Part shown: positions 33,876 to 42,275 of the stretch, piece by piece
Position numbering within the stretch: position 1 is the first letter of the stretch
How the letters are laid out: every line of letters begins with the position of its first letter
Source of the DNA: Fibrella forsythiae
GTDB taxonomy: Bacteria > Bacteroidota > Bacteroidia > Cytophagales > Spirosomataceae
Direction of reading: 5' to 3'
NCBI RefSeq assembly: GCF_017353175.1
Contig: NZ_JAFMYW010000005.1
Coordinates: 310,001 to 374,000, forward strand
Length of the DNA stretch: 64,000 nucleotides
Position numbers and translations under genes: made by a program
Notes under the pieces: model-generated
Database searches by the model: none
The model's input: only the letters and a program-made list of their open reading frames with translations
What the model was told of the DNA's origin: nothing

Positions 33876-35012
33876 TTACGACGATTTTAACAGTTTACTC
33901 TCGTCGGCTTCGTCCCGGCTGACACCAATGACAATGCCTATAGCTGCGCCGGTGAAAAGAAGCGACGTTCCGCCCATACTCAACAATGGCAGTGGAAGGC
34001 CCGTAACGGGCACTAGCCCAACGGCCACAGCCATATTGATCATGGCCTGGATAACAATACTGAAGGTCAGACCGGCAGACAGTAGGCCCCCAAACGGTCG
34101 ATTGCTACTTCGAATGGCCCGCATACCGCGCATGAGCAACCACAGGTAAGCCACCAGTACGGCGAGTCCGCCCAGGAGACCGTATTCCTCAACAATAATC
34201 GCGAAAATGAAATCGGAGTAGGGATGCGGCAGGAAATTCCGCTGATGGCTGTTGCCGGGCCCTTGACCGGTAATACCACCATTGGCCAGGGCGATGTACG
34301 ACTGTTCGACCTGATAGTCAATCTTTTCGGTGTCCTGGAAGCGGTTAAGGCGCCCAAGCACTGTTTCGTACCGTTGCCCCAATACCAGGGCAAACCCACC
34401 TACAACGATGCAGAAAACGACCATGCCTGCCAGATAGCTACTCGGAACCCGCCCGATGTACATCAACAGAAAGCAGGTAAGACCCAACAACAGGGCAGTA
34501 GATGTATTCGAGATGACAATAAGGGCGCAGATGACCCCGATCCACCCAATCATGTTAACGAGTACCTGTGGTTCGTAGGCAACGCGCTGACGTTTAGCCA
34601 GCATGGCTGCCAGATTGGAGATAAGGGCGAGCTTGGCCAGATCAGACGGCTGAAAGGTCTGATTAATGATCGGAATGGTGATCCAACGGGAGGCATCGTT
34701 GAGATTGGTACCTTTGAAATAAGCCCAGACTAACAGCGGCACCGATAGCCAAAGGCCAAATTTAGACAGACGGGCGTAGTGAATGTAATTGATCCGGTGT
34801 GCCAGAAACATACAACCAAGGCCCAGCACAACCAGCGCGCCGTGTTTAAACAGATAAGCCTCTGTATTGCCACCCATTTTCTGGTAGGCAATAGTTCCGG
34901 TTGCGCTGTAAACGACCAGTACGCTCAAAATCGACAGAAACAGCACGATCCACCAGATCTGACGGTCGCCTTTCAGGTTGTCACGAGTCCAGTCGCGGAT
35001 AGAGTAGGTCAT
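33876..35012 (-). CDS. ftsW: SEDS peptidoglycan polymerase FtsW
   Basis: FtsW, 378 residues with about ten membrane helices. SEDS signatures are seen: DASRWITIPIINQTFQPSDL and KLALISNLA early on, the central SYIALANGGITGQGPGNS, then HPYSDFIFAIIVEEYGLLGG, and near the end VPVTGLPLPLLSMGGTSLLF. With a cognate class b PBP it polymerises septal glycan. No transpeptidase gene is nearby, so its partner FtsI must be encoded elsewhere. Confidence 0.96.
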   Translation of the reverse strand: MTYSIRDWTRDNLKGDRQIWWIVLFLSILSVLVVYSATGTIAYQKMGGNTEAYLFKHGALVVLGLGCMFLAHRINYIHYARLSKFGLWLSVPLLVWAYFKGTNLNDASRWITIPIINQTFQPSDLAKLALISNLAAMLAKRQRVAYEPQVLVNMIGWIGVICALIVISNTSTALLLGLTCFLLMYIGRVPSSYLAGMVVFCIVVGGFALVLGQRYETVLGRLNRFQDTEKIDYQVEQSYIALANGGITGQGPGNSHQRNFLPHPYSDFIFAIIVEEYGLLGGLAVLVAYLWLLMRGMRAIRSSNRPFGGLLSAGLTFSIVIQAMINMAVAVGLVPVTGLPLPLLSMGGTSLLFTGAAIGIVIGVSRDEADESKLLKSS

Positions 35013-35084
35013 GATTCGTTAAGTTAAAAATGGGCTGGTACTTATTGGCTAACAATGGCTTACGAATGAGGGGGGCGGTGTTTG

Positions 35085-36428
35085 TCACTTGTTTGTCAGT
35101 AGTGCCTGTACGGCTGCTTTGAACTGATTTCCCCGGTCTTCGTAGTTTTTAAACAGGTCGAAACTGGCGCAGGCAGGAGACAGTATCGCCATATCGCCGG
35201 GCTGGCCTAGCTCAAGCGCAAGCTGAATTGCCTCGGTAACGTCCTGCGTTTCGCGAATCGTATCTACTTTATCATTGAAGTAATCGACCAGCTTTTTATT
35301 GTCTTTACCGAGGCAAATCAACGCCTTCACACGCTGACCAACAACCTCATCCAGTTGACTATAATCGTTGCCTTTATCCTGACCACCCGCTATCCAGATT
35401 GTGGGCGCATGCATACTGGAGAGGGCATAAAATACCGAATCGACGTTGGTTGCCTTGGAATCGTTAATAAACTTGATGCCGTTGATCACACCGGCTGGTT
35501 CCATCCGGTGCGCCGCATTCCGGAATGTACGTAGCCCCTCGGAAATTGCCTCGTCAGGTACGTTCACCGACTGCGCTGCCAGTATCGCCGCCAGCATATT
35601 CAACGCGTTGTGGGGGCCTTGCAGGGGTAGGCTGGCTGTGTCGATCGTGAAACTACGATCACGATACCGGGTTGTCAACTGGCCATTATGAGCGTATCCA
35701 CCGGGCGACGTGGCTGTTTCGAGCGAAATCGGCACGGTATATACGTCGGGCTTCCGGGCGGCTATTTCCTGTACCGTCGGTGCGTTTTCCTGGAAATAAA
35801 TAAAGGTGTCAGCAGGTGTCAAATTTTGTAGTACGCGAAACTTGCTGTCTACGTAGTTCTGAAACTTGTAGGCGTATCGATCGAGGTGGTCGGGTGTGAT
35901 ATTGAGCAGGATAGCCGTATCAAGCCGTGTGGCGTACATGCTGTCGAGCTGAAAACTGCTCAACTCCAGCACAAAGTAATCAAACGTGTCGTTGATCACC
36001 TGTTTGGCAAAGCTGTCGCCGATGTTGCCGGCCAGCCCCACGTTCAACCCGGCGGTTTTTAGTAAATGGTACGTCAGCAGCGTGGTGGTGGTTTTACCGT
36101 TACTGCCTGTAATGCCAATAAGTTTAGCCTGCGTATAACGCGCCGCAAATTCGATCTCCGAAATAACGGGTATACCCATCGCTTTCAACTGTACTACCAG
36201 TGGTACTGTATCAGGAATGCCAGGGCTTTTCACAACCTCCGTGGCGTTCAGAATCAGACGCTCGGTATGCTGCCCTTCTTCAAAAGGAATACCAGCTTCC
36301 CGAAGTGTTTCCAGGTACGTTGCCTTGATTGGACTTCGATCCGACAGAAACACATCGTACCCTTTGGCCTGCCCCAGCAGGGCTGCTCCAACGCCCGATT
36401 CACCGCCACCCAGAATTACTAACCGCAT
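35085..36428 (-). CDS. murD: UDP-MurNAc-L-Ala:D-Glu ligase MurD
   Basis: MurD, 447 residues. Features are the N-terminal Rossmann motif LVILGGGESGVGAALLG, the ATP loop KLIGITGSNGKTTTTLLTYH, VLELSSFQLDS, NITPDHLDRYA, LQGPHNALNMLAAILAA and FINDSKATNVDSVFYALSSM, followed by WIAGGQDKGNDY. It adds D-glutamate to the precursor. It is the first gene of the dcw block here; mraY, murE and ftsI do not precede it, and the interval before it holds a long hairpin and a strong terminator. Confidence 0.97.
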   Translation of the reverse strand: MRLVILGGGESGVGAALLGQAKGYDVFLSDRSPIKATYLETLREAGIPFEEGQHTERLILNATEVVKSPGIPDTVPLVVQLKAMGIPVISEIEFAARYTQAKLIGITGSNGKTTTTLLTYHLLKTAGLNVGLAGNIGDSFAKQVINDTFDYFVLELSSFQLDSMYATRLDTAILLNITPDHLDRYAYKFQNYVDSKFRVLQNLTPADTFIYFQENAPTVQEIAARKPDVYTVPISLETATSPGGYAHNGQLTTRYRDRSFTIDTASLPLQGPHNALNMLAAILAAQSVNVPDEAISEGLRTFRNAAHRMEPAGVINGIKFINDSKATNVDSVFYALSSMHAPTIWIAGGQDKGNDYSQLDEVVGQRVKALICLGKDNKKLVDYFNDKVDTIRETQDVTEAIQLALELGQPGDMAILSPACASFDLFKNYEDRGNQFKAAVQALLTNK

Positions 36429-36452
36429 AAGTGTGCTGTTTACCAGCCGCTG

Positions 36453-36532
36453 TCCTCGGTCTTCGGGCTTCGGTCTTCTATTGACTCACTGATTGGCAGC
36501 GCAACACAAGACCGAAGCCCGAAGACCGAGGA
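36453..36532. repeat. Long hairpin, perfect 25-bp arms, GGCAGCGCAAC core
   Basis: Arms 36453-36477 and 36508-36532 are exact complements; the 30-base loop contains GATTGGCAGCGCAAC. The stem is made of the repeated phrase GGTCTTCGGGCTTCGGTCTT. It lies directly upstream of murD and next to a separate ordinary terminator, so its purpose is not simply termination. Confidence 0.8.
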
Positions 36533-36570
36533 TAGTGACCCGAAACTCTTTTTTTCTCAAAAGTAGCGAA

Positions 36571-36610
36571 TACGAAAAAGCCCCGGCCGATGAGCCGGGG
36601 CTTTTTCGTA
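36571..36610 (-). terminator. Strong terminator after mscL
   Basis: Arms 36571-36587 and 36594-36610 are perfectly complementary over 17 bp, with a GCCCCGGC stem centre, a 6-base loop and flanking A and T runs on both sides. It can act in both directions and ends mscL transcription 18 bases after its stop. Confidence 0.88.
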
Positions 36611-36628
36611 TTTTAGGTACGATCCAGA

Positions 36629-36949
36629 TTAGGCTGGATCGGATTTATGAATGCGATTTGCCGCTTTGACGATCAGGAAAATAACCCACGCCACGATCAG
36701 AAACTGAATAACTATATTGAGAAAGTTTCCGTAGCGAATGGCAACTTCCGGATCGGTACCAACGGCATCCTTCAACACGATCTTTGCCTGAGCCAGGTCG
36801 CCGGATGGCAAGATCAAACCAATGATGGGATTGAGAATATCCTCGACTAATGAGGTCGTAATCTTGCCAAAGGCAGCACCGATTATCACGCCGACGGCCA
36901 GGTCAAGTACATTTCCCTGCGCAATGAATGTTCGGAATTCTTTTAACAT
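36629..36949 (-). CDS. mscL: Large-conductance mechanosensitive channel MscL
   Basis: MscL, 106 residues, somewhat shorter than the usual 130 to 150. The N-terminal helix and first membrane segment are typical (LKEFRTFIAQGNVLDLAVGV, IIGAAFGKITTSLVEDI). The second helix is FLNIVIQFLIVAWVIFLIVK. The periplasmic loop (LPSGDLAQAKIVLKDAVG) is short and the cytoplasmic C-terminal bundle is reduced to a few residues. It is a pressure-release pore against osmotic downshock. Another mechanosensitive-type channel gene lies 1 kb upstream. Confidence 0.95.
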   Translation of the reverse strand: MLKEFRTFIAQGNVLDLAVGVIIGAAFGKITTSLVEDILNPIIGLILPSGDLAQAKIVLKDAVGTDPEVAIRYGNFLNIVIQFLIVAWVIFLIVKAANRIHKSDPA

Positions 36950-37017
36950 AGTTGTGTTGGTTTAGGGGACTAAGTACTAATGAAAGCAAATGAATGAACT
37001 TATTGAATTTTAGGGAT

Positions 37018-37983
37018 TTACTTCTTCTTTCTGAATGTGCTGGCGTTGTAGATCAACCCAATACCAAGCGTTTGCTGAATCTGGAAGCCGTCGTAGAAGT
37101 CCTTGTCATACAAGCCAATAATGCCGAAGGTGGTACTCAGGTAACGGTTAAGTTTTGCCGCAATCAGTAGGTCTATCCGGTGGTCAATGGCGTTCAGCGT
37201 CTGGTAATTAGCGTATAACTGATACCGGGCGTTAAGACTCACGTTTTCGCTCAGTTTCTTATTCCAAACGGCCTGGATTTGCAGGGCCAGCCATTCTGCC
37301 CGTACGGTTTTTCCGGCTTCTACACCATAAGCGGTAGCGTTCCGATCAGGGATGATCGTTTTGTCGGCACCTGTTCTGAACCGGACGGCATCGTCGAACA
37401 GGAACGTGAACCGGGGGGCGAAGGGGCTGATTCGCATCGAGAACTCATCATTGGGTTTATAGGCTAGTCCCCAAGCCAGGGCAAACTGAGCTGGCGCAAA
37501 AAAACCTGATGTTTGGAGCGATGTGGTTCCAGCCTGAAGGTTGTCGTACTGAAAGCCGGGAGCGAAATAGGTATTGAACGTACCTGACGCAAACAAGTCC
37601 CACTTCGGTTTAATCTTATGGCCAAGTACGGATATGATGATCAATTGATCGGATGCTTTTCGCGTAATACCCCGCTGTGTAATGTAACCCAACTGAAAAT
37701 CGGCTGTGTTGTCCCATGAGGTTTTGCCTTTTTCGTATAAAGCGCGAGCGGCCACAACGCCACTGATAGCAATGGAGTTGACGCCTCCGCCAACCCAGTT
37801 GCTAAAGCTAGCCTGGTTGAAGTTAATACCTCCCGTAATTGACTTTTGCCAATAGGTCGTGTCCTGCTTCACCGATACGGTGTCTTTGAAATTGGTAGTG
37901 ACCTGCTGCGTTGCAGGGTCTTGCGCAGAAACTGAAGTAGCGAAGCACGCAGCTATGGCTGTGCAGAGTGCTTTATTGTTCAT
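37018..37983 (-). CDS. DUF3078 outer-membrane-type protein
   Basis: A 321-residue secreted protein with a signal peptide cleaved after VSAQ. The body is a DUF3078 domain: TTYWQKSITGGINFNQASFS, NWVGGGVNSIAISGVVAARA, WDNTADFQLGYITQRG and a run of amphipathic strands ending IGLIYNASTFRKKK. The alternating aromatic and polar strands suggest an outer-membrane beta-barrel. The family is restricted mainly to Bacteroidota and has no assigned role that I know. Confidence 0.85.
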   Translation of the reverse strand: MNNKALCTAIAACFATSVSAQDPATQQVTTNFKDTVSVKQDTTYWQKSITGGINFNQASFSNWVGGGVNSIAISGVVAARALYEKGKTSWDNTADFQLGYITQRGITRKASDQLIIISVLGHKIKPKWDLFASGTFNTYFAPGFQYDNLQAGTTSLQTSGFFAPAQFALAWGLAYKPNDEFSMRISPFAPRFTFLFDDAVRFRTGADKTIIPDRNATAYGVEAGKTVRAEWLALQIQAVWNKKLSENVSLNARYQLYANYQTLNAIDHRIDLLIAAKLNRYLSTTFGIIGLYDKDFYDGFQIQQTLGIGLIYNASTFRKKK

Positions 37984-38034
37984 GTATAAATTGCCCGAAG
38001 GCGTGTAGTTACGGTGGTAAAAGCTGGACAGACC

Positions 38035-38868
38035 TCATTTGTCCAGAAACTCAACGGTCTTCGTCTGAAGCATTTGCATCGGAATCGTGGTTGTCGATTC
38101 ACCGGTTTGCAATGTCAGCGACGTACTATCGACCAAAATAATCTGGCCGGTAATTCCTTCCAGACGGATCGTCTGGCCCTCTTTAAACTTGTTCTTCGAA
38201 TAAAATGACGACAGAATATTGGCCATGACATCGCGTGATGCCAGCCCGTACCCAACGGCGAAAGCCAGAAAAACGCCTCCGATGAGCAGATTAAAGCTCG
38301 ACTCGAGCAACTCGGTATTGATGCCTGCCTGGCCGAGCGCCGAAATGATGGTGATGATGAGAAAAAAGAAAAAAACGACCATGCCCAACAGCCGCCCCGA
38401 TGAAATGCCGAATGATGCACATAAGCTTACTACGCCTCGCTTCAATACATCAGCAACTAGTACGCCCACCTGAAGCATAATGGCCGCCGCAATCAGTTTC
38501 GGAATGAAATTGACCAGCGAAGTAACCATGCCCGTGATAGCCGCAATGCCCAGTGTTTCAGTAGCTGCCGTAATAAAGACAAGCAAGACGAAATAGTACA
38601 GAACCTTCGCCACGATCTCGCTGAGCTTTATCTCGGTCTGAAGCTGCCGGATAAGGTCAATTTCATTTAGTTTATCCCCAAACCGGTCGAAGCCGGCGCT
38701 CTTCAATACACGCTGCACAACGGCCGCCAGCATTTTAGCAACCAGCACACCGATGGCCAAGACAACGCCTGCTCCGATGAACTTGGGAACGAAATTGATA
38801 AACTGTGTAATCAGTGTCTGGAATGTATTGATTAATATCTCAGTGATATTGGGAAGTTCAGGAGCCAT
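38035..38868 (-). CDS. MscS-like small-conductance channel protein
   Basis: A 277-residue membrane protein with four or five helices (FIGAGVVLAIGVLVAKMLAA, VLYYFVLLVFITAATETLGI, LLGMVVFFFFLIITIISALG) built from two similar halves with the phrase FVPKF/FIPKL, a pattern of the conserved TM-helix family related to MscS. A short beta domain follows (GQTIRLEGITGQIILVDSTS), the equivalent of the MscS Sm-like ring. The large MscS C-terminal domain is missing. It is probably an ion channel opened by membrane tension. It follows the sigma factor and 62-residue genes and may be one operon with them. Confidence 0.82.
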   Translation of the reverse strand: MAPELPNITEILINTFQTLITQFINFVPKFIGAGVVLAIGVLVAKMLAAVVQRVLKSAGFDRFGDKLNEIDLIRQLQTEIKLSEIVAKVLYYFVLLVFITAATETLGIAAITGMVTSLVNFIPKLIAAAIMLQVGVLVADVLKRGVVSLCASFGISSGRLLGMVVFFFFLIITIISALGQAGINTELLESSFNLLIGGVFLAFAVGYGLASRDVMANILSSFYSKNKFKEGQTIRLEGITGQIILVDSTSLTLQTGESTTTIPMQMLQTKTVEFLDK

Positions 38869-38917
38869 TGGTGAGTAGACAGTAACGAGTGAAGTGAACG
38901 GTGGGTGGTACTCTGAA

Positions 38918-39106
38918 TTAAACCTTCGGGAAATTGCTGCCTGCCTTGGGGGTGAGCATGGCAGAGATAGATCCGAACAGATCCCCGGAGTATAGCTCGA
39001 CGACTTTTAGCGCGTTGCGGATCAGGTCAATTTCCGATACGATTTGCTCTTTCAGATGAGGTGGACAATTCACCTCCGGCTCAATAAGTTTGAATGGATT
39101 TTCCAT
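38918..39106 (-). CDS. Small acidic protein between sigma factor and channel genes
   Basis: A 62-residue protein without signal or membrane helix: FKLIEPEVNCPPHLKEQIVS, then a helix (EIDLIRNALKVVELYSGDLF). It starts 24 bases after the sigma factor stop and ends 49 bases before the MscS-like gene. No family is recognised. Its size and place fit an anti-sigma factor or regulator of the sigma factor, but nothing in the sequence proves that. Confidence 0.7.
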   Translation of the reverse strand: MENPFKLIEPEVNCPPHLKEQIVSEIDLIRNALKVVELYSGDLFGSISAMLTPKAGSNFPKV

Positions 39107-39130
39107 AGTGATTACGAGATAGATAAGTTT

Positions 39131-39721
39131 TTACTTCCAAAATGTCAGTGCTTTAAGGCCTACCAATACCCAGAAGATAAGGGCTTCAATGTATCGGCGG
39201 CGTAATTTCTCCTTGGCGCGCATCAGGCGCATTTTTACAGCGCTCTCAGTCAGATTTTGCCCATCTGCAATTTCACGGATGCTAATATCATCCTGGTATT
39301 TCATCATCAGTAAACCGCGCTCATCGGGCGTCAGGTAGTCCAGTGCCTGATTAAGACGCTGGGCTTCCATCTCAGCAATGTCAGCATCTTCATCATCAGC
39401 ATAATTAGCCAGCGTTTCGTATGGATCATCTGAATACACTTCTTTCTGTCTCGGACTACGAAGCTGATCCATACAGTAATTGTATGTTACTGAATATAAC
39501 CAGGTAGAAAACTTGGCTTGCTCCCGGAAGCTGCCTAGCTTGGTGACTACCCGAATAAAAATATCATGGGTAAAATCTTCGGCACGTTCTCTGTTCTTGG
39601 TAAAAGACAGACACTTACGAAAGACTTTATCACAATACCTGGCGTACAGGGCTTCAAAGTACGTGTTGCGCTGCGTCGAAAGATAGAGTTGTACTAACTC
39701 TTCGTCGGTTAAGTGTTTCAT
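39131..39721 (-). CDS. ECF-type RNA polymerase sigma factor with C-terminal hydrophobic helix
   Basis: A 196-residue sigma-70 family factor of the ECF type. Region 2 is YCDKVFRKCLSFTKNRERAE and DFTHDIFIRVVTKL, with FREQAKFSTWLYSVTYNYCM for the promoter-melting segment. Region 4 is LDYLTPDERGLLMMKYQDDI followed by the helix-turn-helix SIREIADGQNLTESAVKMRL. Unusually it ends with a hydrophobic stretch (YIEALIFWVLVGLKALTFW, from about residue 176) after a basic RRR, which looks like a membrane helix. That would tie the factor to the membrane. The gene starts the group with the 62-residue and channel genes. Confidence 0.88.
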   Translation of the reverse strand: MKHLTDEELVQLYLSTQRNTYFEALYARYCDKVFRKCLSFTKNRERAEDFTHDIFIRVVTKLGSFREQAKFSTWLYSVTYNYCMDQLRSPRQKEVYSDDPYETLANYADDEDADIAEMEAQRLNQALDYLTPDERGLLMMKYQDDISIREIADGQNLTESAVKMRLMRAKEKLRRRYIEALIFWVLVGLKALTFWK

Positions 39722-39774
39722 GCTAAGTTAAACTGAGACAAGTAGTGTGCCGGAAAGTAACGCAAAACATAAAA

Positions 39775-39800
39775 AAAGCCCGACCATTCGGCCGGGCTTT
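39775..39800 (-). terminator. Terminator of the ribosomal operon, after tsf
   Basis: AAAGCCCG (39775-39782) pairs with CGGGCTTT (39793-39800), with additional pairing inside, and on the minus strand it is followed by seven T. It lies 29 bases after the tsf stop. The A-run on the other side makes it usable in both directions. Confidence 0.88.
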
Positions 39801-39828
39801 GTCAAAAAAAGTGCTGTTTATCTATAGA

Positions 39829-40662
39829 TTAACCAATAGACACACGCTTAAATGAAGACACTGTCAACCCTTTGCTTGTCTTGTCAAGCAACTGAGCAAT
39901 AGTTAATGAGCTATCCTTCACAAACTCCTGGTTCAGTAAGGTGTTGTCTTTGTAGAACTTATTCAGCTTACCCATGGCAATTTTTTCCAGCATGGCTTCA
40001 GGTTTACCTTCCTGACGAGCCTGATCTTTACCAATCTCGATCTCACGCTCGATAACGCTGGCATCAATTCCGTCTTTGTCGAGAGCAAGTGGTTTCATCG
40101 CCGCAATTTGCATAGCCACGTCTTTACCCACCTCCGTCACATCGGTACCGCTAGTGTTGCTCAGCCCTACCAGAACGCCTAGTTTGCCGTTTGAGTGGAT
40201 GTATGAGACGACTTTGTCGGCAGTAACGGTCTCAAACGAAACCACGTCGATTTTCTCACCAATTTTGCCCATCAGATCAGTGATGTGATCCTGAAGAGAA
40301 CGGCCATCGGCCTGTACTTCTGCCAGCAGCGCTTCTTTGCTGGTTACATGATCAGCAACGGCGTTGCTCAGGATGCTCATTGCCAGGTTCTGGAAGTCAG
40401 CTACTTTTGATACGGGTTCCGTTTCGCAGGCTACTGCTACCACTTTACCTGATTTGCCATCTTCGCTTACGTGCGCCAGTACTACACCTTCAGCAGTAGC
40501 GTTATCGGCCCGCTTATCGGCGATTTTCTGGCCCTGCTTACGCAGAATAGCTTTTGCTTCTTCAAAATTGCCATCGGCTTCAACAAGGGCTTTTTTGCAA
40601 TCCATCATACCGGCACCTGTTTCCTGCCGGAGTTTATTTACGTCTGCTGCGGTAATTGCCAT
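39829..40662 (-). CDS. tsf: Translation elongation factor EF-Ts
   Basis: EF-Ts, 277 residues, the nucleotide exchange factor for EF-Tu. The N-terminal UBA-like part is VNKLRQETGAGMMDCKKALV (with the TGAGMMDCKKAL signature), followed by IADKRADNATAEGVV and VACETEPVSKVADFQ. The core continues through GVLVGLSNTSGTDVTEVGKD and MQIAAMKPLAL. It is the last gene of the operon and is separated from rpsB by a long hairpin and a terminator-like stem. Confidence 0.97.
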   Translation of the reverse strand: MAITAADVNKLRQETGAGMMDCKKALVEADGNFEEAKAILRKQGQKIADKRADNATAEGVVLAHVSEDGKSGKVVAVACETEPVSKVADFQNLAMSILSNAVADHVTSKEALLAEVQADGRSLQDHITDLMGKIGEKIDVVSFETVTADKVVSYIHSNGKLGVLVGLSNTSGTDVTEVGKDVAMQIAAMKPLALDKDGIDASVIEREIEIGKDQARQEGKPEAMLEKIAMGKLNKFYKDNTLLNQEFVKDSSLTIAQLLDKTSKGLTVSSFKRVSIG

Positions 40663-40682
40663 TTTTGTAGAGAAAGTTTACT

Positions 40683-40750
40683 GTCTACTGTTTACTGTCT
40701 TCAGTTGCTTCGCTTAATGGCAGCGCAACTGAAGACAGTAAACAGTAAAC
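40683..40750. repeat. Long hairpin, 26-bp arms with one mismatch, between rpsB and tsf
   Basis: Arms 40683-40708 and 40725-40750 pair over 26 bases with one mismatch, loop 40709-40724 (TTCGCTTAATGGCAGC). The centre reads GTTGCTTCGCT...GGCAGCGCAAC. The stem is a repeat of TTTACTGTC-type phrases. It lies inside a ribosomal protein operon, 21 bases before the tsf start. Confidence 0.8.
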
Positions 40751-40766
40751 GATTTTAACATAAAAA

Positions 40767-40799
40767 ATAGCCCATAGCCGTGTTGGGGCTACGGGCTAT
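40767..40799 (-). terminator. Terminator-like stem between rpsB and tsf
   Basis: ATAGCCC (40767-40773) pairs with GGGCTAT (40793-40799) and the inner TAGCC (40775-40779) with GGCTA (40787-40791), followed on the minus strand by six T. It should reduce read-through from rpsB into tsf, so tsf probably has partial or separate transcription. Confidence 0.7.
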
Positions 40800-40830
40800 C
40801 CGGTCAATCGTCTGTGTCTGTTAATTGATA

Positions 40831-41709
40831 CTAATTGGTGTTGCCTTCTGGCGTTGCGTCGAGAGGCGCAGCTTCAGCTTCGGGAGCTTCTTCTACGGCT
40901 ACAGGAGCCACCTCTGCAGCAGCTACGGGGGCATCGGCTCCTTCAGCAGCAGCAGCGCGGGTTTCTTCCTGGCGCTTAGCATCTTCCTCTTCCTGTGCAG
41001 CCTGGCTGTCTTTATCCTGCTTGCGCTCCATCAGACCCTCTTCAATGGCCTTACCAATCGCCAGCGTAATCAGCGAGATCGATTTGTAGGCATCGTCGTT
41101 TGCTGGAATAGCGAAATCAACGAGGTTAGGGTTTGAGTTCGTGTCGCACATGGCGAACACGGGAATGCCCAAACGGATAGCTTCCAGAACAGCAATGTTT
41201 TCCCGCTTCACGTCCACCACGAACAAAGCCGCAGGCAAACGGGTCAGGTCAACGATACCACCCAATACACGCTCCAGTTTTTCTTTTTCGCGCGTCAGTG
41301 TCAGCCGTTCCCGCTTAGCGATGTTCTTGATGGTTGTTTCATCTTTGAGCATCTTCTCCAGCGTTTGCAGCTTCTTCAGCGACTTGCGGATCGTGGCGAA
41401 GTTAGTCATCATACCACCGAGCCAGCGGTCAGTCACGTACGGCATTTTCAACCGGCGTGCTTCTTCCGAAACGATTTCCTGAGCCTGCTTCTTTGTTGCC
41501 ACGAACATTACCTTGCGGCCCGAGCGAACAATGCCTTTGATAGCGTTGCACGCTTCGTCGAGCGAAGCAAGTGTTTTATTCAGGTCAATAATGTGGATGC
41601 CGTTCTTCTCCATGAAGATATACGGAGCCATCCGGGGGTCCCACTTGCGCGTAAGGTGGCCAAAGTGCACACCAGCGTCAAGGAGGTCTTTATATTCGAC
41701 TTGTGCCAT
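40831..41709 (-). CDS. rpsB: 30S ribosomal protein S2
   Basis: S2, 292 residues. The ATG at 41709 starts AQVEYKDLLDAGVHFGHLTR, the universal S2 beginning; the frame upstream is not coding. Further S2 motifs are KWDPRMAPYIFMEKNGIHII, VTDRWLGGMMTNFATIRKS and PVFAMCDTNSNPNLVDFAIP. After residue about 230 there is an acidic, Ala/Glu-rich extension of about 60 residues (ending in ATPEGNTN) with no clear fold. It lies between rpsI and tsf. Confidence 0.96.
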   Translation of the reverse strand: MAQVEYKDLLDAGVHFGHLTRKWDPRMAPYIFMEKNGIHIIDLNKTLASLDEACNAIKGIVRSGRKVMFVATKKQAQEIVSEEARRLKMPYVTDRWLGGMMTNFATIRKSLKKLQTLEKMLKDETTIKNIAKRERLTLTREKEKLERVLGGIVDLTRLPAALFVVDVKRENIAVLEAIRLGIPVFAMCDTNSNPNLVDFAIPANDDAYKSISLITLAIGKAIEEGLMERKQDKDSQAAQEEEDAKRQEETRAAAAEGADAPVAAAEVAPVAVEEAPEAEAAPLDATPEGNTN

Positions 41710-41800
41710 TTTCTTTAAGGAACAAATACTACTAAAAAGTGAGAAATACGCAGCACCGCGCGTCGGCATCTTCTAAGCGCAGTCTGGACTGAAAGGAAGT

Positions 41801-41880
41801 TTACCGTTTTCAGTTTGCTGTTTTCAGTTGCGCTGCAAACCAGCGAAGCAACAGAAGACTGTAACCTGTAAACAGTAGAC
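41801..41880. repeat. Imperfect long hairpin between rpsI and rpsB
   Basis: The left half (about 41801-41835) and right half (41841-41880) pair imperfectly, with the best block ending in TTGCGCTG against CAGCGAAGCAA. Read on the minus strand the centre is TGTTGCTTCGCT...TGCAGCGCAACTG, the same module as the hairpin at 40683 in the opposite orientation. The stem phrase is TTTTCAGTT/GCTGTTTTCAGTT. Confidence 0.6.
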
Positions 41881-41885
41881 TGTTT

Positions 41886-42272
41886 TTAGCGTTTCGAGAA
41901 CTGGAACCGGCGACGGGCTTTTTTCCGGCCCGGCTTTTTCCGTTCTACCATACGTGAATCCCGTGTCAGGAAGCCTTCTTTCTTAAGGGCTGGACGGTTT
42001 TCGGCGTTGGCTTCAACTAGTGCACGGCTGATGGCCATGCGTGTAGCTTCTGCCTGACCCGTTACACCACCACCACGTACGTTCACTTTCACGTCATACG
42101 TCGTGTCGGCTTTAACAGTGGCCAGAGGCTGGCGGGTAATGATTTGCAGTACTTCGGTCGGGAAGTACGTGTTCAGTTCTTTTCCGTTAACCGTGATGGT
42201 TCCGTTGCCTGGCTGCATGTAAATGCGGGCAACAGCGGTTTTCCGGCGACCGATGGTGTTAATACGCTCCAT
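41886..42272 (-). CDS. rpsI: 30S ribosomal protein S9
   Basis: S9, 128 residues. Signatures are INTIGRRKTAVARIYM at the start, VNVRGGGVTGQAEATRMAIS in the middle and the conserved basic tail (LTRDSRMVERKKPGRKKARR, ending in FSKR) that reaches the P-site tRNA. It starts 3 bases after rplM and is followed by the long hairpin and rpsB. Confidence 0.97.
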   Translation of the reverse strand: MERINTIGRRKTAVARIYMQPGNGTITVNGKELNTYFPTEVLQIITRQPLATVKADTTYDVKVNVRGGGVTGQAEATRMAISRALVEANAENRPALKKEGFLTRDSRMVERKKPGRKKARRRFQFSKR

Positions 42273-42275
42273 TGG

